From: Psychrobacillus psychrotolerans
GTDB taxonomy: Bacteria; Bacillota; Bacilli; Bacillales_A; Planococcaceae
Reading direction: 5' to 3'
Assembly (NCBI RefSeq): GCF_900115805.1
Contig: NZ_FOXU01000004.1
Span: forward strand, 124,001-188,000
Length of the DNA stretch: 64,000 bases
The position numbers were made by a program, and so were the translations under genes. Below the pieces are notes generated by a model. The model was not told the origin of the DNA and ran no database searches. It saw only the letters and a list, made by a program, of their open reading frames with translations. Of this stretch, positions 52,997-62,540 are shown piece by piece (position 1 is the first letter of the stretch; each line of letters opens with the position of its first letter).

Positions 52997-53728
52997 ATGG
53001 ATAACATTTTCTCGTCTTATTTAAAATTTGACTCACCTAAATCTAATAAAGAAGGAGTAATAGGATACTTACTTTTATTTTTGTATTTAATGGGGGTTTT
53101 CCCTATTTTAGCGGTTCCCTTCTCATTGCCATTTTTATTAGCAGCTATTGTCCCTGCAGCTTTAATAACATGTTGGGGAATTATTTATATAATAGATCCT
53201 TATAAATATGAAAAATCCTATTATTTATATTTAGGGGTATACGGTGTCGTCAATACTTACGTCTTTTTTGTAAGCATACAAAAAATGCTATACAAAAATC
53301 TTGAAATAAATGGTTGGGCTCCATTTATGTTTAATATAATATTATTCATTCTACTAATTTTGGGTATGAACTGGATGAACTGGAAAGCTCTTTATAGTGA
53401 GACATATTATAAGTTACAACAAAAAAGTTCTATTCCAGTAGGATGGGCATCTATCGCAGGGGTTTCATATATATTAGGACAAATAATATTGTCCGTTGTC
53501 TATACAGACTCGGGGATCAGTATATTAATGATAGTTTGTCTTACTCTTTTATCTTTTTTTACGGCATTTTTATCTATTAATATTCACCGATACTTTTTTA
53601 TCAGAAAGCATATGGATAGAGCGTTGGCAATTTACCCAGAATTCGGTTTACCAAAGGATGAGAGGCGCGGAAACGAAAAGAAAAAAAGAAAGAGAAGAAA
53701 AAAGAAAAAGAGGAAGAAGGGGAAATAA
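52997..53728 (+). CDS. Six-helix membrane protein, candidate immunity protein 2 (paralogue)
   Basis: 243 residues, tandem paralogue of the preceding gene with the same six helices, ending in a strikingly polybasic tail (GNEKKKRKRRKKKKRKKGK). ATG 52997 is used here, but AAGGAG at 52967-52972 is 24 bp away and is better spaced to an in-frame ATT at 52982, which would align its N terminus with the paralogue. The purine tract coding the tail also forms the RBS of the next gene. Could protect against the same or a related toxin. Confidence 0.62.
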   Translation: MDNIFSSYLKFDSPKSNKEGVIGYLLLFLYLMGVFPILAVPFSLPFLLAAIVPAALITCWGIIYIIDPYKYEKSYYLYLGVYGVVNTYVFFVSIQKMLYKNLEINGWAPFMFNIILFILLILGMNWMNWKALYSETYYKLQQKSSIPVGWASIAGVSYILGQIILSVVYTDSGISILMIVCLTLLSFFTAFLSINIHRYFFIRKHMDRALAIYPEFGLPKDERRGNEKKKRKRRKKKKRKKGK

Positions 53729-54525
53729 TGATTCCAACATTTACTGTACAAGACATTTTTGTAATGATGCAAACGTTAAATACGAAAACTTTAATAGGTT
53801 TTTCTAATCCCTTCGAACATTTAACAAAGTACGAAATTGAAAGGGAATGGGAGAAAACCTATAAAAAACTACATAAGTTAAATCTAATTGACTTAGTCGA
53901 TAAGGAAATAAAATTAGAAGAAAACTTTGGAAATGCACTATGGATCATGTCACGTACCAATATGGTTGTGGAGATTATAAAAGATGGGACAGAAAAAAGT
54001 TATTTTTATTTTAGTAAAGACCATGTAGTGGAATGCAAAGAGAACGATGACAGTGAGTTTACATTATATGTACATGGAACTCCAGATTATGTTTGGAATA
54101 ATGTTATTTATCCTCGAATGCTTTTAGGTGTAGAAAGTCGCTCAAACGGTGAAGTGGAAACTATTCTTATACCTACTTCTTCCTATAATTCGTGGGTTAA
54201 AGCACGTTCCATAACGGATGTACAGAACTTGGAATCTATCAATTCGGGTGAGATTTGGAAGAGTGTTAGTAGTCAGTTGGATGCTGCATTGAAAAGTATG
54301 GTACATAATAATCGATTAATGGTATTTTTTAAAGAGGATAATCATTGGGTTATCGAAGGGATGCATGTGTTGACTTCACCTAGAAATAATTGGACATTCA
54401 AAATGGTGAAAAAAGACAATAAAGAGTTATTGGAAGGAAAACAAAGTTCCAATTTGGAAATTGTTTCAGAAATCTTAGATGTGTTAGTAAGGATGCAAAA
54501 TCAACAAACAACACTTAATAAGTGA
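53728..54525 (+). CDS. Soluble T7SS-associated protein of unknown function
   Basis: 265 residues, no signal peptide or membrane helix. The N terminus (FTVQDIFVMMQTLNTKTLIGF...LTKYEIEREWEKTYKKLHKLNLID) looks like a winged-helix segment; the rest is mixed alpha/beta. Location and size recall the EsaE/EspG-like cytosolic chaperones (DUF5081 group) of Firmicute T7SS loci, but this is a guess. Its ATG overlaps the stop of the polybasic membrane protein (TAATG). Confidence 0.5.
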   Translation: MIPTFTVQDIFVMMQTLNTKTLIGFSNPFEHLTKYEIEREWEKTYKKLHKLNLIDLVDKEIKLEENFGNALWIMSRTNMVVEIIKDGTEKSYFYFSKDHVVECKENDDSEFTLYVHGTPDYVWNNVIYPRMLLGVESRSNGEVETILIPTSSYNSWVKARSITDVQNLESINSGEIWKSVSSQLDAALKSMVHNNRLMVFFKEDNHWVIEGMHVLTSPRNNWTFKMVKKDNKELLEGKQSSNLEIVSEILDVLVRMQNQQTTLNK

Positions 54526-54537
54526 TAGTAGAGAAAT

Positions 54538-54571
54538 CAAGCACCTTTTCGCAAGTTGAAAAGAGTGCTTG
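54538..54571 (+). terminator. Hairpin after the soluble T7SS-associated gene
   Basis: CAAGCACCTTTTC and GAAAAGAGTGCTTG arms (one extra base), 7-nt loop; only a short T-rich tail, so termination may be partial. Confidence 0.6.
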
Positions 54572-54665
54572 TTGTCTATGGAGTTATATTTGTTTTATTC
54601 TTTTATGTATTATATTAACCCTCCAACAATACTAATAATAATTCTTTTGAGTGGGGAGTGTATCA

Positions 54666-55424
54666 ATGGCTTGTAAGCTGAGTGAACAGGATTTTGAAGT
54701 CCTAAAAGAGCCTCTTAAATCAGGAAGACAGTCACCTGGTTCAATAGCTGGAGCACTATTTTTAACTATATTTCTACAGGCAATTCTATTTTCATTAGAG
54801 TATTTCTTTGTAGGAGTTAACACTACCTATCCATATAAAGATGAAATACTTTCAGTTCATTTATGGATAACTGGTGTATTAATTTTGTTTTCTCTTCTTT
54901 ATTCTATTCCTGCAATATATAAAAGAAGCGACAAAATGCAGTATTTTATTTCCATTTTAGTATCGCAAAATTTATTTTCTGTTAGCTTTTTAATCTGTGC
55001 ATTATTTTTGATAGGGAATGACGATGGGAGTGGAACAAAGGAAAGCTCAGAATCTTTACTAAACTTTACCTATGTAACGCTTGGAATTGGGCTGTTGGTC
55101 TTCGTTCTCACATGTATTCGTTTCTATATTTTGTTACAAAGAGGCGAGTATAGAAAAGGATCAAAAAAAGAAGAACTTCGTGGACGGTTTGAAGTGAAAT
55201 CATATATACCTGTTGCTACTGTTGCAGGTACAGGATTGGTTTTTGTCATACAATATATTGCTAGAATATCTACACTCAATGATTTAAATATGATCATTTT
55301 CATTGTTATAGGTATAGGTTTATTTTTTACTATGGTATTTGTATTGCCAGAACAATTGGTGATATTATATTGTAAAATTCGTTTTCAAAGTTTTAACTTC
55401 AATGAGCGAGGTTATTTAAAGTAG
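54666..55424 (+). CDS. Six-helix membrane protein of unknown function at the T7SS locus end
   Basis: ATG 54666 follows GTGGGGAG. 252 residues; a cytosolic N terminus (KLSEQDFEVLKEPLKSGRQ) then about six helices. It is not an obvious paralogue of the two candidate immunity proteins. A separate promoter is likely because a hairpin precedes it. It may be another membrane immunity or accessory protein of the secretion locus, or unrelated. Confidence 0.55.
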   Translation: MACKLSEQDFEVLKEPLKSGRQSPGSIAGALFLTIFLQAILFSLEYFFVGVNTTYPYKDEILSVHLWITGVLILFSLLYSIPAIYKRSDKMQYFISILVSQNLFSVSFLICALFLIGNDDGSGTKESSESLLNFTYVTLGIGLLVFVLTCIRFYILLQRGEYRKGSKKEELRGRFEVKSYIPVATVAGTGLVFVIQYIARISTLNDLNMIIFIVIGIGLFFTMVFVLPEQLVILYCKIRFQSFNFNERGYLK

Positions 55425-55444
55425 AATACTATTAAATAATAGTA

Positions 55445-55492
55445 GAGAAATCAGGCACTTTTTGTGTAATTAATCAAAGTGCCTGAAATCTC
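55445..55492. terminator. Inverted repeat between convergent genes
   Basis: 17-bp arms (GAGAAATCAGGCACTTT against GAGATTTCAGGCACTTT complement, two mismatches) with a 14-nt loop. Serves the membrane-protein gene and the small minus-strand gene. Confidence 0.75.
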
Positions 55493-55506
55493 TATAGTAG
55501 AATTTC

Positions 55507-55716
55507 TTATGTATTTTCATGAAGTATTTTGACATTTAATTTTTCTAATTGCGCTAGGTTGATTGTATAGCTGTTTTCGGTCTCTACAAATATTCCGCCA
55601 TCAACTTTATTTCTTTCAGCTGTACGGATATCTGTATTCGTTTCGAATATCAGATTATTACCACCTTTAAATTTCAGGTAAAATTTATACTTTTTCAATT
55701 CACCAGTATTACGCAA
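55507..55716 (-). CDS. Small hypothetical beta-rich protein (69 aa)
   Basis: TTG 55716 is chosen because AAAGGAGG precedes it by 7 bp, giving MRNTGELKKYKFYLKFKG. An in-frame ATG at 55746 has no RBS. No signal peptide or membrane segment; alternating hydrophobic residues suggest a small beta protein. Family not recognised. Confidence 0.55.
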   Translation of the reverse strand: MRNTGELKKYKFYLKFKGGNNLIFETNTDIRTAERNKVDGGIFVETENSYTINLAQLEKLNVKILHENT

Positions 55717-55916
55717 TATTCTCCCTCCTTTAACGGAGTATAGCATTTGTCTATCTAAAGGTTAATAGATAAAAGATAGTTTTATTGGGTATATAGTTTA
55801 TGAGACTTAATGAGGATACCTTTCTTATAGAATAAATTAGGTGATATTACTTAAGTAGTATATAATGAAGGGATGCTGAAAATACTGAATTAGAGAATAT
55901 AAAGGAGTTTGATCAT

Positions 55917-56354
55917 ATGGGAAACAATACAATAAAAACGGAATTACCAGAGAATTATGAAGAACTAAAAAAGGCAGCTAATCGTACTGCAAGCTGGAAA
56001 TCGCGTTACGATGCAGTAGTTGAGTTAGGAAAGTATAATCACAGTCAAGTGAAGGATATTTTAAGAACAAGACTTGCAAATGATCCGGTTTACAAAGTAC
56101 AAGAGGCTGCTTTCCAAAGTTTATTGGATTTTGGAGAAGAAGCACAATTACCAAAGCGTAAAAAGTTTGAGTTAGTAAAAGGAGCAAACAAAGTGTTTGT
56201 TCGTGTTAAAAAGAGTTTGCCTAAAGACCATACATTTGAAGAGTTTTTAACAAAGTTAAAGAGAATGCGTATTGATGTATATGATACGTATGAAGGTGAC
56301 AAAGGCGATGAATTCAAAACTTGGTTAGAAAACGAATGGTCTAACTTAAAATAA
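55917..56354 (+). CDS. HEAT-repeat domain protein
   Basis: 145 residues. The N-terminal 75 residues form about two HEAT-like helical repeats (ASWKSRYDAVVELGKYNHSQVKDILRTRL, then YKVQEAAFQSLLDFG). The C-terminal part (TFEEFLTKLKRMRIDVYDTYEG) is a small YozE-like or other helical segment. Cytosolic; probably a protein-binding scaffold. AAAGGAG is the RBS. Confidence 0.75.
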   Translation: MGNNTIKTELPENYEELKKAANRTASWKSRYDAVVELGKYNHSQVKDILRTRLANDPVYKVQEAAFQSLLDFGEEAQLPKRKKFELVKGANKVFVRVKKSLPKDHTFEEFLTKLKRMRIDVYDTYEGDKGDEFKTWLENEWSNLK

Positions 56355-56364
56355 TTTTAATTAC

Positions 56365-56400
56365 AAAAAAGCAATTGTCTTCATAGGCAATTGCTTTTTT
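56365..56400 (+). terminator. Rho-independent terminator
   Basis: AAAAAAGCAATTG and CAATTGCTTTTTT arms with a 10-nt loop. The 56401-56584 gap is AT-rich and shows nothing else. Confidence 0.92.
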
Positions 56401-56584
56401 CGTGCATATAAATTTATTATTTATACTTCTGAATTAAGTTGTATTCGGTAATAAAATTAAGTTTTTATAGAAAATAATTTAGTAAATAATAAGTATAAGT
56501 AATAATAATCCTTATTAGATTGACAGTTAATAGGGTAGCGCATATATTTTAAATAGATAGTTAGTAATGATTGGAGAGAATATC

Positions 56585-58180
56585 ATGGGGAAATTATGGG
56601 ATACACCTGAGAAGCTGCGTACTTTGCTATGTGAATTGGTTAGTTGGGATAGTATTACTTTAACAGAAGGTGAAAGAGCATTTGCACCAAAATTAGTGAA
56701 TAAGTTAGGGGAACTTCGCTATTTTCAAGACCGTCCGAGTTTATTACAAATGCATGATGCGGGGCTAGGAAGACAAGTAGTGACGGCATTATATAAACAT
56801 CCTGAGGCGACCGAAACAGTTGTATTGATCAGTCATTTTGATACAGTTCAGACGGAAGAGTACGGTGTATTACAGCCGCTTGCGTATTTCCCTGAAGAGT
56901 TAACAAAAAGATTGATGGAAAATCCGGAAGAATTACCAGAAAGTGCTCGTTCGGATTTGGAGACTGGTAAATATTTGTTTGGTCGCGGTACGATGGATAT
57001 GAAGATGGGTCTTGCCTTACATATGCAGTTGATAGAAAAAGCAAGTGTCGAGGAGTGGCCGATCAATCTTATTTTGACAACGGTTCCAGATGAAGAAGTC
57101 AATTCTGCTGGTATGCGTGCTGCTGTTACACATTTAGTCCGAATACGGGAGGAATTCAACTTAACTTATAAGCTTTTTTTAAATAGTGAACCTTCCTTTT
57201 CTCAAAACCCTACTGATATTGCAGAATATATTTATACAGGGTCGATAGGCAAAATTATGCCTGCTGCTTTGTTTTATGGGAAGGAAACGCATGTTGGGGA
57301 ACCTATGAAAGGTATGACTGCCAATTATATTGCATCTTTCTTAACACAACGTATGGAATGGAATGATTTATTCCGGGAAACAGATCTTGGAGAAAGTACG
57401 CCGTTACCTGTTTCATTGCAGCAAAAGGATTTAAAATTATCTTATTCTACCCAAACACCGTATCGTGCTGTTGCATTATACAATGTGTTTTTACTAAAAC
57501 GTACTGCATCGGAAGTAATGGATCTGTTCGAGGAAGTAACAGAAGATGCAATGAAGGCATTGAATGAAAGTTATTCCATGATTTGTGAGCGTGAACAAGT
57601 AACAGGTGTGGGACAAGTAAAAGTTATACGTTATGCAGAACTATTAGCATACGCAAATAAAAAGCTGGGCATTGAACAGGTGGAACAGCTTAAAGCCCAA
57701 ACACTTTCTAATGAAGAGTGGGATGATAGAGAAAAATCACTTCGTATAGTAGATGATCTGATGATCCAGTGTCAAGAGCTTGCACCAGCAACAGTGATCC
57801 TATTCGCGCCACCTTATTATCCGGCAGTGAACACATCGGATGATCCGGTGATAAAAGATGCAGTAGAATTGATGCAGCAAGCAGGTCGATCGTTTAACAA
57901 CAAAATTGATCAAATACATTATTTCAATGGAATTTCCGATTTAAGTTATGTCAATTACGTGGATGACGGCAAAGGTTGGACCGCATTTGAAAAAAACACA
58001 CCTGTTTGGGGAGATACTTATGATATTCCTTTTAACGATATGGCGAAGCTAAAAGGTCCTGTTTTGAACGTTGGACCATTTGGTAAAGATGCGCACCAAA
58101 AAACAGAGAGACTTCATGTAGACAGTGCATTTGTGGAGATGCCCGAAATGCTAGAAAAATTGTTGAAGAGTTTATACTAA
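56585..58180 (+). CDS. rocB: RocB-like M20-family peptidase
   Basis: ATG 56585 follows TTGGAGAG. 531 residues with M20 zinc-site motifs SHFDTVQT, FGRGTMDMKMG and TVPDEEVNS, and a long C-terminal domain as in RocB, a poorly understood protein of arginine/ornithine catabolism operons in Bacillus. No other roc gene is adjacent, but glutamate dehydrogenase, which handles the product of that pathway, is the next gene downstream. Confidence 0.85.
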   Translation: MGKLWDTPEKLRTLLCELVSWDSITLTEGERAFAPKLVNKLGELRYFQDRPSLLQMHDAGLGRQVVTALYKHPEATETVVLISHFDTVQTEEYGVLQPLAYFPEELTKRLMENPEELPESARSDLETGKYLFGRGTMDMKMGLALHMQLIEKASVEEWPINLILTTVPDEEVNSAGMRAAVTHLVRIREEFNLTYKLFLNSEPSFSQNPTDIAEYIYTGSIGKIMPAALFYGKETHVGEPMKGMTANYIASFLTQRMEWNDLFRETDLGESTPLPVSLQQKDLKLSYSTQTPYRAVALYNVFLLKRTASEVMDLFEEVTEDAMKALNESYSMICEREQVTGVGQVKVIRYAELLAYANKKLGIEQVEQLKAQTLSNEEWDDREKSLRIVDDLMIQCQELAPATVILFAPPYYPAVNTSDDPVIKDAVELMQQAGRSFNNKIDQIHYFNGISDLSYVNYVDDGKGWTAFEKNTPVWGDTYDIPFNDMAKLKGPVLNVGPFGKDAHQKTERLHVDSAFVEMPEMLEKLLKSLY

Positions 58181-58191
58181 GTATACAAAAA

Positions 58192-58214
58192 AGACTTCCT
58201 AAAAAAGGAAGTCT
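58192..58214 (+). terminator. Terminator-like hairpin after rocB
   Basis: AGACTTCCT and AGGAAGTCT arms with a 5-nt A loop; followed by CAGACTG rather than T. The same stem-loop with a T tail recurs at 58545-58574. Confidence 0.75.
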
Positions 58215-58568
58215 CAGACTGACAACAAAGGTATTTTTATAATTATTCATAAGGGTTTTATTCATCCTATTAAAAGTAAGATGTTGCATACTCTATTGGA
58301 ACTGTATATAAGGCAAGGCCCACCACGAAGACTCCTGTGGGAATAGCTTGAGCTGAAGAACCCCGCAGGAAAGACATTGGTCGAACTTTGTTTGACCAAT
58401 GTCTTTGCGACGAGTGACCGCAGGAGCATATGTTTTCGTAGTGACGAGGAGGCTGAAGCCAAGCCCACGGAAAGCGAAGTGGTGGGCCTTGCCGAGTTTA
58501 ATATTCAACTCTATACATCTAAAATAAAGTTTATCTACAGTCTGAGACTTCCTTAAAAAAGGAAGTCT
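58192..58568. repeat. Nested palindromic intergenic element
   Basis: Outer arms: the AGACTTCC/GGAAGTCT stem-loop followed by CAGACTG (58192-58221), and CAGTCTG followed by the same stem-loop (58538-58568). Middle arms: perfect 15-bp GGCAAGGCCCACCAC (58312-58326) and its complement (58479-58493). Inner hairpin: AGACATTGGTC / GACCAATGTCT (58372-58404). The middle part has higher GC and phrases like ACTCCTGTGGGAAT and GACGAGGAGGCTGAAG, which recur in intergenic repeats of many Bacillales. No ORF; probably a mobile or structured RNA repeat inserted between rocB and gdhA. The remaining 58575-58828 sequence is AT-rich leader. Confidence 0.75.
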
Positions 58569-58574
58569 TTTTTA
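58545..58574 (+). terminator. Terminator at right edge of the palindromic element
   Basis: AGACTTCCT and AGGAAGTCT arms followed by TTTTTT; a complete intrinsic terminator duplicated relative to 58192-58214. Confidence 0.85.
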
Positions 58575-58828
58575 CTTGGGCTTGTTAGCTGATTACTTTC
58601 GGATATAAGATGCGTGTATGTTGTCGCTACAAATTGACTCACTAAAAGAGATAATTTACTTTCGAAACGAAAAAAACTGTTATATTTATGACTGATGGTT
58701 ATTTTACTAATTGTGTAACTTATTAGACTTTTTTGTATTTTAATAATATTTTGTTTATAAATATGTTGAATATCTTGGTTTTTTTGGAGATAATGAAACT
58801 AATAATTTTTTACGATAGGAGTAATTGG

Positions 58829-60211
58829 ATGGAAATAACAATGAGAACTAATTTAGAACATAAAAATAGAGCAAATGATTATGTGCATGAAGTATTCGAA
58901 CTGGTAAAGAATAGAAATCAAGGGGAAAAGGAATTTTTACAGGCAGCACGTGAAATCTTTGATTCACTACGACCTGTATTTCTAAAGCATCCCGAATATA
59001 TACATAATGGTATTTTAGAACGCATAACGGAACCGGATCGAGTTATTACGTTTCGTGTTGCATGGGAAGATGACACTGGAAAAGTCCAGGTAAACCGTGG
59101 TTTCCGCGTCCAATTTAATAATAGCTTGGGGCCATATAAGGGAGGAATCCGTTTTCATCCAACGGTAAATAGTAGTATTATGAAATTTTTAGCTTTCGAA
59201 CAGACATTTAAAAATGCTTTGACCGGACAACCGATAGGAGCAGGTAAAGGTGGATCGGATTTCAATCCTAAAGGGAAGTCGGAACGTGAGATCATGAGAT
59301 TTACCCAAAGTTTCATCACCGAGTTAAGCAAATATATAGGACCTGATATGGATGTTCCGGCTGGAGATATCGGTGTTGGGAAAAGAGAGATTGGTTATAT
59401 GTTCGGTCAGTATAATCGTTTAAAAGGTGGTTACGAGGCAGGAGTGTTCACCGGAAAAGATCCAAACCACGGTGGGAGTCTAGGTCGTAAAGAGGCTACA
59501 GGTTATGGGACAGTTTATTTTGTAGAAGAAATGTTGAATGCAGAAAACGATACCTTTGAAGGAAAAAAGGTAGTCGTTTCCGGATCTGGGAATGTTGCAA
59601 TATATGCTATGGAGAAAGCTATAGAGCTTGGTGCAGTGGTATTAGCGTGTAGTGATTCAAGTGGATATATTTATGATCCTCAGGGGATTGACGTAGAAAC
59701 GGTTAAACAGTTAAAAGAGTTCGATAGTAAAAGAATTCAGGAATATATAAAGACTCATCCAAATGCAGTCTATCATGACGGCTGCACAGACATTTGGTCA
59801 GTAGCCTGTGACATTGCATTACCTTGCGCCACACAAAATGAAATGGAAAAAGAAGATGCTTTGTTGTTAATAGAAAATGGAGTAAAAGCAGTAGGGGAAG
59901 GTGCTAATATGCCTTGCACCGAGGAAGCTATTCTTGCATTCCAGGCAAAAGGGGTATTATTTGCTCCAGCTAAAGCAGCAAATGCTGGCGGCGTTGCAGT
60001 TTCCGCAATGGAAATGTCACAAAATAGCATGCGCTTATCGTGGACTGTGGAAGAAGTAGATGAAAAGTTGAAACAGGTAATGAAGAATATATATACAAGT
60101 TGTTATAGTGCTGCAGAAAGTTACGGCCATCCAGGTAATCTGGTAATTGGAGCTAATATAGCAGGTTTCCTTAAAGTAGCGGACGCAATGGTAGCACACG
60201 GGATTCATTAA
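58829..60211 (+). CDS. gdhA: NADP-type glutamate dehydrogenase
   Basis: ATG 58829 is selected (ATAGGAG, 7-bp spacing); upstream codons are AT-rich non-protein-like. 461 residues, the length of hexameric small GDHs of the GdhA type. Substrate lysines in GPYKGGIRFH and GAGKGGSDFNP, catalytic Asp in DVPAGDIGVG, nucleotide-binding VVVSGSGNVAIYA. Interconverts 2-oxoglutarate plus ammonia and glutamate; the NADP preference is inferred from family. Confidence 0.93.
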   Translation: MEITMRTNLEHKNRANDYVHEVFELVKNRNQGEKEFLQAAREIFDSLRPVFLKHPEYIHNGILERITEPDRVITFRVAWEDDTGKVQVNRGFRVQFNNSLGPYKGGIRFHPTVNSSIMKFLAFEQTFKNALTGQPIGAGKGGSDFNPKGKSEREIMRFTQSFITELSKYIGPDMDVPAGDIGVGKREIGYMFGQYNRLKGGYEAGVFTGKDPNHGGSLGRKEATGYGTVYFVEEMLNAENDTFEGKKVVVSGSGNVAIYAMEKAIELGAVVLACSDSSGYIYDPQGIDVETVKQLKEFDSKRIQEYIKTHPNAVYHDGCTDIWSVACDIALPCATQNEMEKEDALLLIENGVKAVGEGANMPCTEEAILAFQAKGVLFAPAKAANAGGVAVSAMEMSQNSMRLSWTVEEVDEKLKQVMKNIYTSCYSAAESYGHPGNLVIGANIAGFLKVADAMVAHGIH

Positions 60212-60217
60212 TTAAAA

Positions 60218-60252
60218 CAAAAGGGGCAACTCGAATAGAGTTGCTCCTTTTG
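60218..60252 (+). terminator. Rho-independent terminator of gdhA
   Basis: CAAAAGGGGCAACTC and GAGTTGCTCCTTTTG arms (one G-T pair) with a 5-nt loop. Confidence 0.88.
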
Positions 60253-60410
60253 CATATTTAGCATTGGTTCTTACTATGACAATAAAATTAGCTGTGGTTA
60301 ATGTAGTAATAAAACCTTTCGGAAATCACTGTTGAAATAGGGATCCTATTATTCAAGGATGGATGAAGGAAATAGATACACATTGCTTAACACTACAAGA
60401 AATAAAGAAA

Positions 60411-60443
60411 GAGGTTGGTCTCGACAAAGTCGCGACCAACCTC
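60411..60443 (-). terminator. Terminator of the chemoreceptor gene
   Basis: Perfect 10-bp arms GAGGTTGGTC and GACCAACCTC; on the minus strand followed by TTTCTTTA. Confidence 0.85.
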
Positions 60444-60468
60444 TTTAAAAAACTTACGGGAAACCTGA

Positions 60469-62169
60469 TTAAAGCTTAAATTTATTAACAATCTGATTTA
60501 ATTGATGTGCAATATCATTTGTCTCGTTTGAACGAAGGGCAATCTCATCAATGGAAGCAGTTGTTTCTTCTGTTGCTGCTGAAATGGATGTAGTAACCTG
60601 CTCAATTTCTCTTATCGATTCAGTAAGTTGTGTGATTAACTCAACGACCTGTTTTGAATTATCGGCTTCTATTGTTGTCAGCTCTGAGATCATGGAAATT
60701 TCTTCAACTGTAATGGCAACGGCAGTAGAAATATCACTTAATGATTGAGAGGTCTGAAGGACAGTAGAAGAACCTGTTTCGATTAACTTTGTACTTTCTT
60801 CAGTAGATTCTACTACTAACTTAATACTCTCTGTAATGTCTTTTATAATTGTTTCAACTTGATCAACTTCGTTATTGGATTGTTCAGCTAGTTTTCTTAC
60901 CTCTTCAGCGACTACAGCGAAGCCTTTTCCATGCTCACCTGCACGAGCTGCCTCAATCGAAGCATTAAGTGCCAGTAAATTGGTTTGAGCTGCAATTGCT
61001 GAAATAGATCCAGTAATTTGTTGAATCTGTTTTGTTGCCTCATTTAGACGGCCAATTGTTTCACTTGTTTCAATAGAAGCAGTTTTGATTTTATCCATAT
61101 CATGACTAATCTCACTTGCACGTGTCAGACCTTCCTTGGCAGTGTCCATAGTAGTTTTGGAATTTATGACTGTTGAATCTGCTCGATCTTTTGAAATTTG
61201 TAAACCTTGTGCGAGATTTTGCAAGATTTCGGATGAACGTTCTGCAGTAATCGTACCATCAGATACCGATGCGGCAGTTTCACTCATGTTTGTAGATACT
61301 TGATGAACAGCATCCTTCATCTCATTAAGAGAGATAGAGTTATTCTCGACATTATTCGTTAATTTTACTGATGTCGTTTGAATTGTTCCTATAATTTCTC
61401 TTAGATTTGACGCTAATGTATTTAATATTTTACTTAAATCTCCAACCTCGTCTTTACTAGTAAAGTTGGTGTCCTCGACTGTTAAATTACCTTTTGCAAT
61501 TTCGCCAGCATGTGCAATAAGTGCTGAAAGTGGTTTTGTTTTTCTTCTTATTAAATATAAAGTAATTAATGATGCTAAAATCAGTGGAATCAAACTAATA
61601 AGTATCCCCTTACTAACTACGTCCCATGTACGATCTGATACAATAGAAGCATCAAAATCAATAACACTTATAGCGATAATATCCTTTGAAGGATCATGAT
61701 CTTCAAAAATAGGTGCATATCCAGATAGTCTTTCTAAGTCAGCAAATTCATAAGGCTCTGAATAAGTAGCATGTTGCATTTCTACTAACATTGCAACAGC
61801 TTCTTTGTCTATGTAAAACTGATCTCCGGCTTTGAACCCATCTTCTCTTAAATTGTCATCCATAGAGAGCAGTTTACCATCTAAATCTATAATGTACTGC
61901 GTTTCAAAGATTTCCTTATGAGCAGTAGTCCAATTTAGTTGTTCCCCAACACTTTCAATTGCTGAAGTATCTCCTGCTAGAATCTTTTTAACATCATCCG
62001 GTTGGATTAAACCAGTTGTGATATTGGCACATCCATATGCCTCAATTCCTGCTGCTTTATATAACTCGTTATAAGCAGTGTTGTACGTGGCAACGGAAGT
62101 GATTAATAGCATAGAAGCAATTATCCCAACAATGATCATTCCTAGATGCACTGTTAAATTATTTTTCAT
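60469..62169 (-). CDS. Methyl-accepting chemotaxis protein
   Basis: 566 residues: TM1 (about 8-28), extracellular sensor of single Cache type (about 30-185), TM2 (about 190-210), HAMP (about 212-265) and the signalling domain with hairpin tip region [22 protein letters not shown]. The ligand is unknown. AGGAGAG lies ahead of the ATG on the minus strand. Monocistronic. Confidence 0.92.
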   Translation of the reverse strand: MKNNLTVHLGMIIVGIIASMLLITSVATYNTAYNELYKAAGIEAYGCANITTGLIQPDDVKKILAGDTSAIESVGEQLNWTTAHKEIFETQYIIDLDGKLLSMDDNLREDGFKAGDQFYIDKEAVAMLVEMQHATYSEPYEFADLERLSGYAPIFEDHDPSKDIIAISVIDFDASIVSDRTWDVVSKGILISLIPLILASLITLYLIRRKTKPLSALIAHAGEIAKGNLTVEDTNFTSKDEVGDLSKILNTLASNLREIIGTIQTTSVKLTNNVENNSISLNEMKDAVHQVSTNMSETAASVSDGTITAERSSEILQNLAQGLQISKDRADSTVINSKTTMDTAKEGLTRASEISHDMDKIKTASIETSETIGRLNEATKQIQQITGSISAIAAQTNLLALNASIEAARAGEHGKGFAVVAEEVRKLAEQSNNEVDQVETIIKDITESIKLVVESTEESTKLIETGSSTVLQTSQSLSDISTAVAITVEEISMISELTTIEADNSKQVVELITQLTESIREIEQVTTSISAATEETTASIDEIALRSNETNDIAHQLNQIVNKFKL

Positions 62170-62454
62170 TTTAAAATCTCTCCTGTCTAACTTTCAAACT
62201 TATATAACATTTATAACATAACAATAGGGATAAAGATATAGTATTATAAGCGTGATTAATGCGCAAATGTGACTAATTACCTTCCATTTTAAATTTAAAT
62301 ATATAATTCTTTGTCTTATTAACAGGCAAACTATTATAGGAAACACAGATTTAATTTATAAATTGATTCAGAAAAATTTGAATCTATTAATAAAAAGTCT
62401 ATCGAAACGACATAAACTCTGTAATATTATTGTTACACAACTGTAAAGGTAGTT

Positions 62455-62484
62455 TTGTTTGAAAGATGTTAGTATGGGTATAGA
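62455..62484 (+). promoter_or_regulatory. Candidate promoter of the NlpC/P60 gene
   Basis: TTGTTT and TATAGA separated by 18 bp, 56 bp before the TTG start. The remaining 62170-62454 region between divergent genes is AT-rich, with nothing else recognised. Confidence 0.35.
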
Positions 62485-62540
62485 GAAATTTTCCGACATG
62501 AAAATGAATTTTTCAATCACATCTTTGGGGGAACATAATT

